This document shows positions 22,537 to 34,081 of a DNA stretch of 64,000 nucleotides, in pieces. The notes below the pieces were generated by a model. It saw only the letters and a list, made by a program, of their open reading frames with translations. It did no database searches and was not told where the DNA came from. Position numbers and translations under genes: made by a program. Position 1 is the first letter of the stretch. Every line of letters starts with the position of its first letter. This stretch comes from Allium sativum (taxonomy: Eukaryota > Streptophyta > Magnoliopsida > Asparagales > Amaryllidaceae), in NCBI GenBank assembly GCA_030737875.1, contig CM060910.1:247908427-247972426 (forward strand), written 5' to 3'.

Positions 22537-25500
22537 TTTGTGGAGGATGTCGGTATCTGTGGTAGATATATCCATATCAATAGGAAATTTATTTACGTGT
22601 GGCTTGGTTATTCATTTCATGGTATCATTATTTTTGCATTGTAGAAATGTCAAATGTGTATCAAGTGAAAGTCCCCTTCGAATCAACAATCAATGCTACA
22701 AGCTATGGACCATGGGAAGCCTAGCTATCTTATCAGGTAATGCTCTCATCGTTTTAAATGCTGGAAAGACAGATCCCGTTATCTTTGATTCCATTCAGTC
22801 TTAAAGAGTCAAGAGTGCATGCAGCTTCTCTTATGTGTTATGTGTGTAGTACTGTGGTGTTGCTTTCATATGATCCTTATTGCTGCTTAATACAACTTTT
22901 ATGTCCATCCTTATTTAAGTTTGCAACCATGTTAATTTAAGCATAAAAAGAAAAGTTCTTTCATCTGAAATTTTTAATTGGATTTTTTTTTTCAAAAGTA
23001 TTAAATCACATAGTTTATACTCTTTTCAAGATCCATATATTATATTTTTTGACATAAAAAGTTTCTACGTCCTTCCAAGCAAGATTCATATATCTTGATA
23101 AAACATCTTTTGGAATAAACATTTGCATTTCCAAGTAGAAAGTGTAAGTATTTCTAGTTGCACGCAATTTGAAGTACAAGGCATTCAAACTGATTTTTTT
23201 TTGCATTTCAAAATCCAAATGGTTAAATTTGCGGTGACCTGCTGTTTACTGGTTTTTGATGTATGAATTATGTTGAAAAGAGAGTAAACTTTATGATATT
23301 ACGGTGATTTTTTTCCTCCTCAATAGTTATAACAAAAGTAATTTATGGCTTTTTGTAAATGACCGTGTATGTAACACGGTTTGGTACATTAAACTTTAAA
23401 AGAGGTCTTTTTATTTATCAATGAATAGTGACTTTGTATCTATTTGAAACACAATAGAACCATAGTTAAAATTTATCTTTATTGCTATTGTATTCTGTTG
23501 ATTTATTTATCTTTTTGAAGTTGAGCACTTGGGTTATAATATATAGTTGTACTACAAATCATAAATAGCATGTAAGGTACCGCAAGTCAATATATATTCA
23601 TTGTTCAAATCATGCACTGCACATGATTCGAACATGTGAAACTAAGCCTACTGCTCCGGTTGCTTAATATAGTAAGACACTCATTTCGTTTGCATGTTCA
23701 TTTGCATATGAAAAAAACCAAATCATAGCAAGACACTCATTATTAACAGAAGAAACCATATTAATATAGCCAGTCCAAGTAATATGAAGATGTTGGAAGT
23801 CTAGTCATAGGCTAAGGAATTGCAGTAGGATGTCAGAAAGGACCAACTTTCTGCTTTTATTTTTAGTAACTATTTTACATTGATGGGGTTTAATTATACT
23901 TTTTACATTGATGGGGTTCAGTCCTATATGCTTTTCTTCATACTAATACGTATATTTGCTCATTTATTGTATTTGAATTTTGCAGCCATCATTGATTACC
24001 AGTAAGCTCATGGCGATGCAGTAGGAGCACGTGTTTGAATAATGTGTGTTTATAAAAACTAGATATGTTTTGTTCTGTTATTCTTTTGGAATATATCTTA
24101 TTGTTCTTGGCGGTGGCGATGCAAGCTACAAAAAAGGGTATGTATATTGTTCTTTTTGAGTATATCTTATGTATGCAGCTCTCCATTTTCTTTACTATTT
24201 CTATACATGCTTTTCGATTTTCTTAGAATTTTACGAGTCATAAAATTGAGCTCTATTTTATTTACGTTTAGACATGTACAACAATGACATAGATTAGGTA
24301 TAATACTGGTTTGTTTATGGTATGTAACTATTTTACACACACATTTTGGGTCAGGCATGTACATACACAAAGCAAGCACACTTACTCTTTTTTTTTAGAG
24401 TCCATGTACATATGTAGGTTTTCTTTTTGGGTAAATCTATGGTAATTTGTTTGATCATATATTCTTATTCATTCCGATCTTGTGATTTCAACCGATGATA
24501 GCCTGAATTTGCTTAATGGACTTTGACCGTTTGTTCGTCTAGAACCTTTTTGTTTTTCTACTACGATATTTATATTTGAATGTAATGTTTCGATGGTGCT
24601 CTACGACATATTGATATCATCTGGAAATTAAATAGTGGTCAAAGTATATAGTATATATTAAGTTTGGATGATGCTCCGTAGTATATTTTTCTTTTTGGTA
24701 TAATCTACGTATGTACATATATATAGTGGTCAAAGTATGTTTAACACTGATTTTCTATTTTATTGTATTTTTTACAAGTCAATATTGTAGAAAATAAAAA
24801 AATACATCTTGACTATCAAAGGTATTTGAGAATCAAACTTTAAATCTAAATTTGCTTTTTTCCTTAGTTCTGTTTGTCTGAATTTGAATCCTTAATTTTT
24901 TTTATTGCTACTCATCATTTTAGGCAATCTCGAGTCAGGTTCTCTTTGTTCAGAGCAAGTATGAACAACTGAAGCGGTAGCATACAAAAGTTGTTAGAAA
25001 TGCAGCTGTTACGCTATGATGTTATGCCTTTCAGATCCAAGCTGAGTTAAGGATGAGTGTGAGAACTCTTTGTGTTATGATATTATTTGCTTTTGTCTTA
25101 CCGGCCGGCTAGAATGAATCATTGTTTACATATGATGAATGAAACTAAATAAATTGTTCTTAATATAGCTGTTTGCATCTGAATTTAGTACCGGGATGAA
25201 TTGGTTTTTAAGTGAATTATATGTTTGAATAAATGGTTGCTTAAATAATGCCTAAAATTATGATGACTAAATATTATATACTTGATACGTTTATGAAACT
25301 TAAATGAATTGTAGGCTTTGATGTTTACATTTTAATTTAAGGCTAATATAAATTAAGGCAGTATATGGCAATTTTTAATTTCAACCTTTGGACAAGTTTA
25401 TTGCTTGCACTAAGTTCTTGGACTCTCAGGCTTATATAAGTTGAGGCAGACTAGCAATAAGTAAATGAATAATTAATTCAATGCTTAGTCACTTCACATA

Positions 25501-25698
25501 AGTATTAAATTAACTCAGAGAACTTTGTAACCTTGGAGTTACAGAAGTATACAACCATTAGATTTTCAGTTATAACATCTTTAATGTGTCCTCACCTCTT
25601 TCATACGTGTTGGACATCCTACCTCATATATTTTTGGGTTGGTTGTTAACAGTATAAGTATTGACCAGTATATTCTCATATATTTTTGGGTTGGTTGT
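22537..25698. other. AT-rich spacer with exon-like scraps, no recognised gene
   Basis: No continuous coding region or known element was recognised. Exon-like pieces bounded by splice-like signals occur, for example about 22680-22736 (ending CAG before GTAATG) and 24925-24959 (after TTTTAG), but I could not assign them. A tRNA-like B-box lies at 23612-23667. Poly-T runs and AT-rich stretches dominate. The sequence may be introns and remnants of host genes or of an older gene-capturing transposon. Confidence 0.5.
23612..23667 (-). repeat. Possible tRNA-like or SINE head fragment
   Basis: On the minus strand a B-box-like TGTTCGAATCA sits in a CACATG/CATGTG stem, with AAGCAACCGGAGCAG about 20 bases upstream. 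This resembles half a tRNA or the head of a SINE. The A-box and acceptor stem are not convincing, so this is a weak call. Confidence 0.22.
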
Positions 25699-25905
25699 TG
25701 TTGAGACAAGTCCCACATCGGGGAATTTATAAAATAAACCCTGTATAAACATTACCAATTGGTTTTGTGATAACTCGGGGTTCTCTAACATGGTATCAGA
25801 GCAGGTTTAATTCGTGCGCACAATGCCACACTTATCCACGTCACCCAATATAAAGGTCCACGTGTTAGGCTCATGATATGCCACACGTGCGGGGGCGTGT
25901 TAACA
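25699..25905 (+). mobile_element. TRIM-like miniature LTR retrotransposon remnant
   Basis: The sequence reads TGTTGAGACAAGTCCCACATCGGGG ... CTCTAACA (a 92-base left terminal repeat), then directly TGGTATCAGAGCAGG (25791-25805, initiator Met PBS). A short non-coding middle follows, then a purine-rich ACGTGCGGGGGCGTG and a cut-down TGTTAACA end. The AAGTCCCACATCGG start is typical of plant TRIM elements. Sequence just left (25627-25697) contains a partial duplication of CATATATTTTTGGGTTGG, suggesting a rearranged insertion. There is no coding capacity. Confidence 0.65.
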
Positions 25906-26003
25906 GTACAAGTATACAATCATTAATTCTTTCTTTAAACATTAATGGAAAGAATGATTCTTTCTTTAAACATGATTTCAAGCAAATAAATTATAATTAA
26001 ATA

Positions 26004-26005
<2 letters not shown>

Positions 26006-26037
<32 letters not shown>
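26006..26037. repeat. (TA)n microsatellite
   Basis: About sixteen uninterrupted TA dinucleotides lie within the AT-rich spacer between the TRIM remnant and the PIG-F exons. Confidence 0.95.
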
Positions 26038-26039
<2 letters not shown>

Positions 26040-26139
26040 TGCACAGAAACCATTATTGTTTATATAAAACATAAATACAATAGTCTTCATGGCTATTTAT
26101 TTGAATAAACTAGTGATTTATCTTTTTCAATGATTATAG

Positions 26140-26412
26140 GTTGTGTCTGCTACTTATGTTTTTGGCTCATCAAGGATTGGTTGGCAAAAATATTTAGCAT
26201 TTTCCTGGTATTTTGATACATAGTCCATCTATATTTATGTTGTACATATTATCCTCCATTTTTTTGCACTTGCCTCAATTGCCCTCTCCATTAATTCTTG
26301 CAGGCCTATGGAAATTAATGAATATATGGTTTTCTTACCAGCCTATGGAACTTTGATTGGTGCTTGGTCCGGTGCTTGGCCAATGCCTCTTGATTGGGAC
26401 ATGCCTTGGTAG
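26140..26412 (+). pseudogene. PIGF: PIG-F (GPI-anchor biosynthesis) two-exon fragment
   Basis: PIG-F is a multi-pass ER protein that works with GPI ethanolamine-phosphate transferases. Exon 1 (26140-26207) follows TTATAG and encodes a VVSATYVFGSS-type segment. Intron GT...AG spans 26208-26303. Exon 2 (26304-26412) encodes a segment ending IGAWSGAWPMPLDW, which is highly characteristic of the family. The splice phase joins the exons in frame. The last codon before the GTAACT donor is TAG where a Gln codon CAG is expected, and a conserved Arg is Met. No upstream or downstream PIG-F exons were found, so this is a decayed gene or a captured fragment. Confidence 0.75.
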
Positions 26413-26734
26413 GTAACTGTTATGTCTTATCATTATGGTTATTACTGGGTGTAACTTAAAAGAAGTTTATTCTTTGCGGTATTGCGGAGTGCCTCTACTT
26501 TTTATTCCTATTATGTTTCTATTCTAGTTCTTTACATCTCTTGGAGCAAAGACCTACACACATACTTTTATTTCTGTATACTCTTGGCTAAACACCTAGC
26601 TTATTGACCTTTTTCACAATTGTCTTCATTTCTCTCGAATTTTCTTTAGTTTTTCTTATTTCTGTGATTTGTTTAATTTTTTTTGTGTGTCTTCTTCATC
26701 TGACTAACTTAATTTTTTTTGTTTTCACCATTTG

Positions 26735-26793
26735 TTGCAACTGCTTGTGATTTATATCCGGCCTCACCAATTGCTTTGCTACCTTCGGAAGAG
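26735..26793 (+). other. Exon-like segment, function unknown
   Basis: An open stretch encoding CDLYPASPIALLPSEEIQ ends at CAG just before GTATGC, a plausible splice donor. It lies 320 bases after the PIG-F exons but does not match the expected next PIG-F segment. I do not recognise the family. It could be an exon of a different gene, which would support capture of several gene fragments. Confidence 0.3.
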
Positions 26794-26859
26794 ATTCAGG
26801 TATGCTTTTCATTTACTAATGGTTCGTATTTTCTTTCAATTGATCAACATTTGCTTGCA

Positions 26860-26930
26860 ACTCAGTTTTCAAAACTGAGTCGCTGCGACTTAGTTTTCAA
26901 AACCGAGTCGGTGGCAACTCAGTCAGTACG
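26860..26930. repeat. Palindromic CTCAGTTTTCAAAACTGAG cluster
   Basis: A perfect 21-base palindrome at 26860-26880 is followed by a near copy (26887-26909, arms GACTTAG and CGAGTC) and a third half-unit. Such dispersed palindromes resemble the subterminal repeats of CACTA transposons, though no terminus was found here. Confidence 0.6.
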
Positions 26931-27054
26931 TTAAGCAAATAATTTTCAACATTTGGTGGATAGGTAAAATCAGTCAAGTACTGTTAGCCCACTTTGTGAA
27001 CTGGGCAACACAAAGTCGAGGTGTGAAGCGTTGAAGAACTTAGAAAGCATCATA

Positions 27055-27215
27055 GCGGATCGGATCGGAGAGATGTTGCGGATCGGATCGGAGAGATGTT
27101 GCTGTTCGGATCGGAGGGCTGCTACTATTTGGATCAAAGAGACACTGCTATTCGGATCGGAGGGCTACCTACTGTCGGTCGGATCGGAGGGCAACCTACT
27201 ATCGAGTCGGAATGG
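27055..27215. repeat. CGGATCGGA motif array in LTR C
   Basis: Roughly ten copies of GGATCGGA-like sequence are spaced irregularly with GAGATGTTG and GGGCTACTA linkers, 280-440 bases upstream of the TATA box. The inverted form occurs nearer the TATA box (27297, 27460). The same array is in the 3' LTR at about 39903-40060. Confidence 0.82.
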
Positions 27216-27494
27216 AGCAGAGCAGAGTGGATGAGAACTTAGTTTCAGCTTAATTCGGGTCGGATCGGATGTCCCGATCTGAACCCCTCCCGCACGTTCT
27301 TCCGATCCGAGCCCATATTCCACATCACTTTCCTCCACGATCGCCTGAAGATGCGGAGCGGGTATGACCAGATCCTGCCCACAACGTCCACTGCTCCGAT
27401 GCGTTGTCAACACTGGAATCCATCTGAACCCGAGGATGATGGGATGGAATACACGTGGCTCTGATCCAGATCGGGTTCTGAGCAAACTTTCACC

Positions 27495-27502
27495 TATAAA
27501 TA
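27495..27502 (+). promoter_or_regulatory. TATA box of LTR C
   Basis: TATAAATA follows CACC and precedes a short leader. It is the probable core promoter of element C. The 3' LTR copy is at 40341-40348. Confidence 0.65.
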
Positions 27503-27831
27503 CCCTGTCTGGAGACAATAAAAAGGATCTTCTTTCTGGCACTTTGAGAGTTCATCTACTTTCATAAACCGAATTCCAGCACTCCCGTATAATCCAAATC
27601 GTCTTTCAACATTTTTTTGAGACAATTGAGTGAATGTATGTGAGTTGTGAGTGAAATTGAGTGATTATCTCATTGTAATTGCAACTCTATCATCGAGAAT
27701 AGTGATTGACAAGTGGACGTAGGCTTTTCAACGCCGAACCACTATAAATTCTGTGTCTCCATTTTACTTTTGATCTTATTTTATTCTGATTTTTGTCAAT
27801 TTGGGTGTTAGAACCACTTTTTGGTCTAACA

Positions 27832-27850
27832 TTTTGGTGCTTTCACTGAG
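27832..27850 (+). other. Primer binding site region of element C
   Basis: TTTTGGTGCTTTCACTGAG directly follows the LTR. This sequence resembles the PBS region of other Tat-lineage elements. I cannot assign the tRNA with certainty. Confidence 0.6.
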
Positions 27851-27972
27851 AAACATCTGAATTCTCTGTTTTTCGGGATTATCGTTCTACCTTTTGGACC
27901 GTTGAGTTCAAAGAAGTTAATCCTCAAGTTTCGACGCCCTTGAATATTTGTTGAATTGATTGTTGAAGAACT

Positions 27973-29998
27973 ATGGCCAAAGGAAAAGGCAAGGAAGTTC
28001 AATCTAGTCGGGGGAACAGAGTTGGTGAAGATCAGCAAGATGCAGTTGTGACAAGGTCTCGTGGGCAGAGCTCAGCAGCAGAATGGGATACAGGAAATCC
28101 GAACCGCACTCAGGGGGAGAGCTCCGATCCGATCCGGGTAGGAGAATCTGAAGCAGTGCACTCCCCAAACCTGAACCGACCCAAGCAGCTCGCCCTACAC
28201 CGACCCGACCTGGCTTCCCAGCTCCGACCCGAACAGGTCTCCCAGCTCCGAACCGACCCAATTGCCCATATCTGAACCGAACCGACACTTGGTGATGTTG
28301 GAACCTCTACTCGAGCCCCCACAAATGCTCCGATTCCAACCACCAGGGTCAATGATCAGGCCAATCCATCTGCACCTATTACTCAAGGAGATTTCTCGCG
28401 CCTACTTGACAAGCTTGAGAGTACTAGGGAGGCTATGAAAATCCACGAGCGCACCAATCTCATGATGCAAGAAAACATGAGACTCATGAGCAGGGAAATT
28501 AGCGAACTCCGTAGACAGAGAACCCCATCCCCGGTTCGCCACACACCAATGGATCAGTCTTCTTCTTCCGAGGAAGAACAGCCCCGTGAAAGAAGGTCGC
28601 TCGAACGACCTCAGAATTTAGAGCAACTGACGTTCAGATCTTTGGGGTCCCGCGAGGATATTGCACGAGCACTAGGAACCAATGATCCAAGCTTGAGAGA
28701 CCCTAACCATACTAATCCCACTCAGGGGCAGATGCTCCAGCCCCTCCTCCCGAGATCGACCGGGAGCGTAGGGAACGAAGCAGAGCAGAACCAGCTCAAA
28801 GAAGAAGGGCATCTCCTGAACAAGAGCCCAGAAGGAACCCGGATACCAGGGCCAGGGAGCCTGAACGGCCCCTGACTAATGCTGACGTACAGGCAATGGT
28901 ACGCCAGATTATGTCCGAAAGCCGGAACTATACCAATGAAGACTATGGCATTGAGCGGAGCCATACTCCTTTCACTGATGACATCCTCAATTTTCAGTTT
29001 CCCCGACGTTTTAACCTGCCGCAGATGGACAAGTACAATGGGAAAACCGATCCGGGACAGCATTTGATGCGATACTCATGGCTCATGAATGTTGTTGCTG
29101 CCCCTGACGCAATAAAGTGTAAAGCATTCCCGATCTACTTAGAAGATGTGGCGCTGCTATGGTTTACCCGACTTCCCCGTCGGTCAATATCGAATTATAG
29201 AGAATTGAGCGAACGTTTTATGAATCAGTTTCGACTCCATACCTGAAAGTCTAAAAGTGTTACTGAATTATCAAGAATTAAGCAGGCGCCGGGAGAGTCT
29301 TTGAGGTCATATCTCGACCGTTTCAACTTAGCTGTGACTGAAGTTAGTGACCCGCACGAGCCCACCATCTTGATGGCTTTGATGGAAGGAGTCGATCCTG
29401 ACTCCGAGTTTGGAGATTACCTTTCTGGGAAGCCGCCTCCCACAAGAGAGTTATTTTATGAAAACGCCGATATTCAGTTGAGACGAGAGGAGGCCAGGGA
29501 AAACCGAAAGAGAAAGTCTGCAGCGGCTTCAAAAAAAATGTTCAAAGTAATGTCGCTGTGAAGCAGTCTGGAGAAAATTCCGGAAAAGTTGAAGTGAATG
29601 TGGGAAACAAGAGTGGAAACGACAATTCTGGAAACGGGGGCAACAACAATAACCGTAACGTGAATGGTAACAAAAGAAATAGAAATAAGGGAAGTGATCC
29701 TAACAAAAGACCCCGATTCCAGACTTATGAGAATTATACACCGTTGAACAACACTCTGGTGAACATTTACTTGGATACATACAATGTTTTGCAATATAAA
29801 AGACCGCCACCTCGCGACTCAATGGAGAAAGAAATGGCAACTGGAAAGTTTTGTTTGTTTCATGGAACTCATGGGCATTCAACCAATGAATGTCGACATT
29901 TGAGAGACGTGATTGAGAAGCTGCTGCGCGAAGGGAAACTGGATGAATATAAGGTTGCCCCGAGGGACAGGGGGCAAGGAGAGCAGGCTCCAAAATAG
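27973..29998 (+). pseudogene. Element C gag
   Basis: ATG at 27973 (MAKGKGKEVQ) opens a hydrophilic N-terminus rich in Arg, Gln and Pro. The central gag domain (PQMDKYNGKTDP ... LRSYLDRFN) lies at about 28990-29400, and a zinc-knuckle-like CLFHGTHGHSTNEC lies near 29859. Reading it through needs three frames. TGA at 28273-28275 is followed by a frame change around 28690-28735, TGA at 29244-29246, another frame change at the A8 run 29531-29538, and TAG at 29996-29998 leading into the protease region. Both TGA codons fit lost Arg codons. Confidence 0.85.
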
Positions 29999-30022
29999 AT
30001 TCAATTTGCTCCCAAGCCTACA

Positions 30023-30745
30023 GTGCAGCAGAAAGGCAAGGGAATTGTTATCAACTCCATAGTGGGTGGACCCCACCCAGCAATCCGCAGTTTTAGAGCA
30101 ATGGATCAATATGTAAACGCCGCCAAGCATGTAGATGTGGATGAATGTGATGATTTGGAAGATATCGCCCCCATAAAACAACAGAAGACAATGTTTGATG
30201 ACGTGGTATTCCGTAGTAGAGATAATACCGGGATCCAGTCACCCACCGACGATCCGTTGGTCATTACCACCACCATTGGGCCGGCCTTGGTTCATAAGGT
30301 GTTAGTAGACAATGGAAGCTCTGTTAATATTTTATTTAAAAAGTCATTCGATCAGATGAAGCTTGAATCTGAAGATTTGAAGCCATGCGAAGGTTGGATC
30401 CGAGGCTTCAACGGGGCATCGACAACTCCAATGGGGTACATAGAATTGCCCGTAACCTTGGGGCAAGGAGAACGCCGAAGAGTACGGATGCTTCAGTTCG
30501 TAGTGTTGGACGTAGATTCGCCTTATAATGCATTTTTGGGAAGGCCTGCCCTTGCTGAGTTCAGGGCTTGCATCACCCCTTGGTGTTTATTGCTTAAGTT
30601 CCCAACTGAAGCCGGAACTGGAGTAATGAGAGGGGATCAAGTCTCCGGATGGGCCTGCTATGTTGCCGAATTAAAGATGTTGATGAAAGGACTTAACATC
30701 GAGAGTAAAGATGCCTCGCCTCCTCCAAAGGAGGGCTCGGCGTAG
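30023..30745 (+). pseudogene. Element C aspartic protease
   Basis: This 240-codon segment is in frame with the end of gag and with RT. The active-site motif DNGSS begins at residue 96, followed by the ILFKKSFDQM segment, and the flap region (IELPVTLGQGERRR) follows. The protease would cut the gag-pol polyprotein. TAG 30743-30745 separates it from RT and fits a former Gln codon between Ala and Gln. The apparent start is not a true initiation site. Confidence 0.88.
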
Positions 30746-30772
30746 CAATTAGAGGGATCGGCCCCGAAGGAG

Positions 30773-32362
30773 TTGCCCAAAGGAACGCCTAAAGACCTGG
30801 ATCCCAGAAAAGACGAGGAACCAGAGACTAGAAATGCAACTCCTAATGAAGCGACATTGGACATTCCCATTGATGAAGCCGATCCAACAAGAGTTTTGAA
30901 GATTGGATCTCAGTTGGATCCACGTCGGGCCAAAGAACTAGCTGACTTCCTGAAGGCAAACTTGGACGTGTTTGCCTGGACCCACGCTGACTTGTGTGGG
31001 ATATCGCCATCCATCATAAGTCACTCACTAATTGTAAACCCGAAACACCCGCCTGTAAAGCAAAAGAGACATATGCTGGGCCCAGAGAGGTCGGCTGCTC
31101 TGAAAGAAGAAGTGGAGAAGCTGAAACAGAACAGATTTATTCGAGATTCGACATATCCCGACTGGATATCGAATCCCGTCTTAGTAAAGAAGCCGAATGG
31201 AAAGTGGCGGACTTGCATTGATTTTTCAGATCTGAACAAAGCTTGCCCGAAAGATAGTTTCCCACTTCCCAGGATTGACCAGCTTGTAGATTCAACAGCA
31301 GGACACGAACTTCTTTCTTTCATGGACGCATATTCCGGGTACAACCAAATTCCTATGCATGTTCCAGATCAAGAACACACGAGCTTCATTACAAATTTGG
31401 GATTATACTGTTACGTGGTCATGCCGTTCGGATTGAAAAACGCCGGAGCCACTTATCAGCGCTTGGTGAACAGAATGTTTTATAATCAAATAGGGAAGAC
31501 TATGGAAGTTTATGTGGATGATATGCTTGTCAAATCGAAACAGTCCTCCCGCCATACGCAAGACTTGGCAGAAATTTTCGGTATCTTGCGAAAGTATCGG
31601 ATGAAGTTGAATCCTTTGAAATGTTCATTTGGAGTGGCATCGGGAAAGTTTCTAGGCTTCATTGTGAGCTCCCGAGGAATTGAAATCAATCCCAGCCAAA
31701 TAGCAGCAATTAGAAACATTGAAGAGCCGAGGAGAATTAAAGATGTCCAAAGTCTTGCGGGGAAAGTAGCCGCGTTGAGTAGATTTATCTCCAAAGCCAT
31801 GGACAAATGCGTCCCATTTTTTGATTTGATTAAAAGGGGAAAGAAGAACTTTGAGTGGACCCCGGACTGTGTTGAGGCCTTTCGAAATTTATTGGAACTA
31901 CTAGAAAAACCGCCGATTTTATCAAAGCCAGTGGACCACGAAGAGTTATTTGTTTACTTGGCAGTTTCGGCTCACGCTGTTGGCACAGCCTTGGTTCGAG
32001 AAGAAGACAAAGTGCAAAGGCCAGAATATTATGTAAGCAAGAAATTGGCAGCGGCAGAACGCAACTACCCAAAGATTGAGAAGCTCGCTTACAGCCTCCT
32101 AATCGCCTCCCGAAAACTTCGTCACTATTTCCAAGCTCATCCAATAACCATATACACTGACCAGCCTCAGAGGCAGGTGTTGCAGAGACCCGCAGCATCG
32201 GGACGGTTGATCAAATGGAATATTGAATTAAGTCAGTTTGATTTAAATTTTCAGCCACGAAGGTCGATCAGGGGGCAAGCTCTGGCAGACTTTATAGCAG
32301 AGTTCACTATCCCAGAGGAGGAAGTAATCGATGACAGAGTGGTCAAGTCCGAAGATGAGTAA
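30773..32362 (+). pseudogene. Element C reverse transcriptase and first RNase H
   Basis: There are 529 codons. RT motifs in order are the WISNPVLVKK region, CIDFSDLNKACP, LLSFMDAYSGYNQI, VVMPFGLKNAGATYQRL and the catalytic YVDD at residues 247-250. The C-terminal third is the ordinary gypsy RNase H (ELFVYLAVSAHAVG, YYVSKKL, ITIYTDQP). The first catalytic Asp position reads YLAVS, as expected for the degenerate connection-like RNase H of Tat elements. TAA at 32360-32362 separates it from the second RNase H in the same frame. Confidence 0.92.
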
Positions 32363-34081
32363 AAGATAGATCCATGGAAGCTATACACAGATGGAGCCAA
32401 AAACGACCGAAGGTCCGGAGCTGGAATCGTCTTAGTTACTCCTGAAGGACGGTCGTTATATTACGCTCTACGATTAGAATTTTCGGCGACTAACAATGAC
32501 TCTGAATACGAAGCCCTGATAGTCGGGCTGAAGCTTGCTAAAGACCTCGGAATAAAAATGTTGGACATATTCTGCGACTCCAAAATCGTTGTTTGCCAAG
32601 TGCGAAAGGAATTTGTGGCTCGGGGACCTCGACTCATCGCCTACCTCGAGAAAGTGGAAAAGCTGTTGAGCAACCTAGAGCGGTACAGTATAACGCATAT
32701 CCCAAGAGCCGAAAACCAGAAGGCAGACAGGTTGGCAAAGCTAGCTAGTTCCGACAACCCAGAAGAAACTAAAATAATTCCAATTGAAACGTTGGAATCG
32801 CCAAGCTTTGAGTCGATGGAAATTGAGTTCGCTTTCGAAGCGGAACCGGAGAAGGAGTCGTGGATGACCCCAATTAAGAACTTCCTTAAGAATGGGACAC
32901 TCCCATCAAAGAAGAGTGAGAGAAGGGCTATAGTTCGCAAGGCTACCAGATATGTCCTACAAGATGATACTCTTTATAGGCAAGGCTTTTCTATGCCCCT
33001 GTTACAATGTATAGCACACGACGACATCAAACGTGTACTAAGAGAAGTACACGAAGGTGAGTGTGGAGATCATACAGGAAGTCAGACTTTAGCGAAAAAG
33101 ATATTGCGGTATGGATACTTCTGGCCCATAATTAATAAAGATGCAGCTAATTATTCACGACGCTGCGATAAGTGCCAGAGATTCGCCAAAATCCCCAGAG
33201 CACCGTTGACCCAACTCAAATTGATGGTGAGTCCTTGGCCTTTTGCCACATGGGGAATCGATATCATCGGAGTTCTACCAATTGCTAAAGGAGGAGCGAA
33301 ATATGCAATAGTCGCTATGGACTATTTTACGAAGTGGGTGGAAGCTGAGCCCCTAACCAAGATCACGGCGAGAAAGGTGATAAGTTTTGTGGTTAGAAAT
33401 ATTATATGCCGATTCGGGATCCCAAGGACCATTATAACTGACAACGGAACCCAGTTCGATGGTGCTGAATTCAGAAATTTCTGCCAGAGATATAAGATCG
33501 ACAAACGGTATACTGCGGTTGCTTATCCGCAGTCGAACGGGCAAGTAGAAGCAATAAACAAAGTTATAAAATCCATCCTTAAGAAACGGTTAGAGCGCGC
33601 AAAGGCAAAATGGGTTGACGAATTGCCTTTAGCTTTGTGGGCATATCGAACAACATTTAAGACGGCTACTGGTCATACCCCTTTCTCTCTCTCTTTTTGT
33701 TCAGAAGCAGTAATTCCAGTTGAGCTTGAAGTTCCTTCCCACCGGGTGACGTATTATGACCGGATGACGAATTGGGCGCTCTTACTCGAGTCTCTTGATG
33801 AAGTCGAAGAAAAAAGGGACGAAGCGGATTTGCGTGCGGCAAGACATCGACGTCAGATGGCACGCTATTACGACAAAAATGTTCGCCTTAGGACTTTTGA
33901 ACCAGGAGATTTGGTGCTAAAGAGAGTCTTTCCCTCCCTTCCTCACCTCGGTCCAAAGTGGGAAGGACCCTTTGTCATCCAACGGAAACTTGAAAAAGGA
34001 ACCTTCAGGTTAACGACCGTAGATGGCGAAGAAGTACCTAGGGCATGGAATGCCCAACACTTGATGCAATATTTGGATTAG
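32363..34081 (+). pseudogene. Element C second (archaeal-type) RNase H and integrase
   Basis: The frame continues directly after TAA 32360-32362. The additional RNase H shows all four acidic positions in YTDGA, SEYEAL, FCDSK and KADRLAKL. Integrase follows with a zinc module ending RRCDKCQ and the DDE triad at Asp235, Asp295 and Glu331 counted from 32558 (35 residues between the last two). The C-terminus (FEPGDLVLKRV ... LGPKWEGPF) is a typical integrase tail without a chromodomain. The product would end at TAG 34079-34081. No stop lies within this segment, so it is the best preserved part of the element. Confidence 0.93.

Larger units (their letters stand above)
26982..27831 (+). repeat. 5' LTR of element C
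   Basis: The 850-bp LTR contains a tandem array of CGGATCGGA motifs (27055-27215), opposite-strand TCCGATCCGA further on, a TATA box TATAAATA at 27495-27502 and a GTGG...CCAC hairpin near the end (27709-27757). The LTR ends GGTCTAACA at 27831. Confidence 0.95.

Noticed and set aside
22529..22804. 91-codon frame at the edge of element A
   Set aside because: It starts inside the LTR end and crosses a possible splice donor; no family recognised and no support for a gene.
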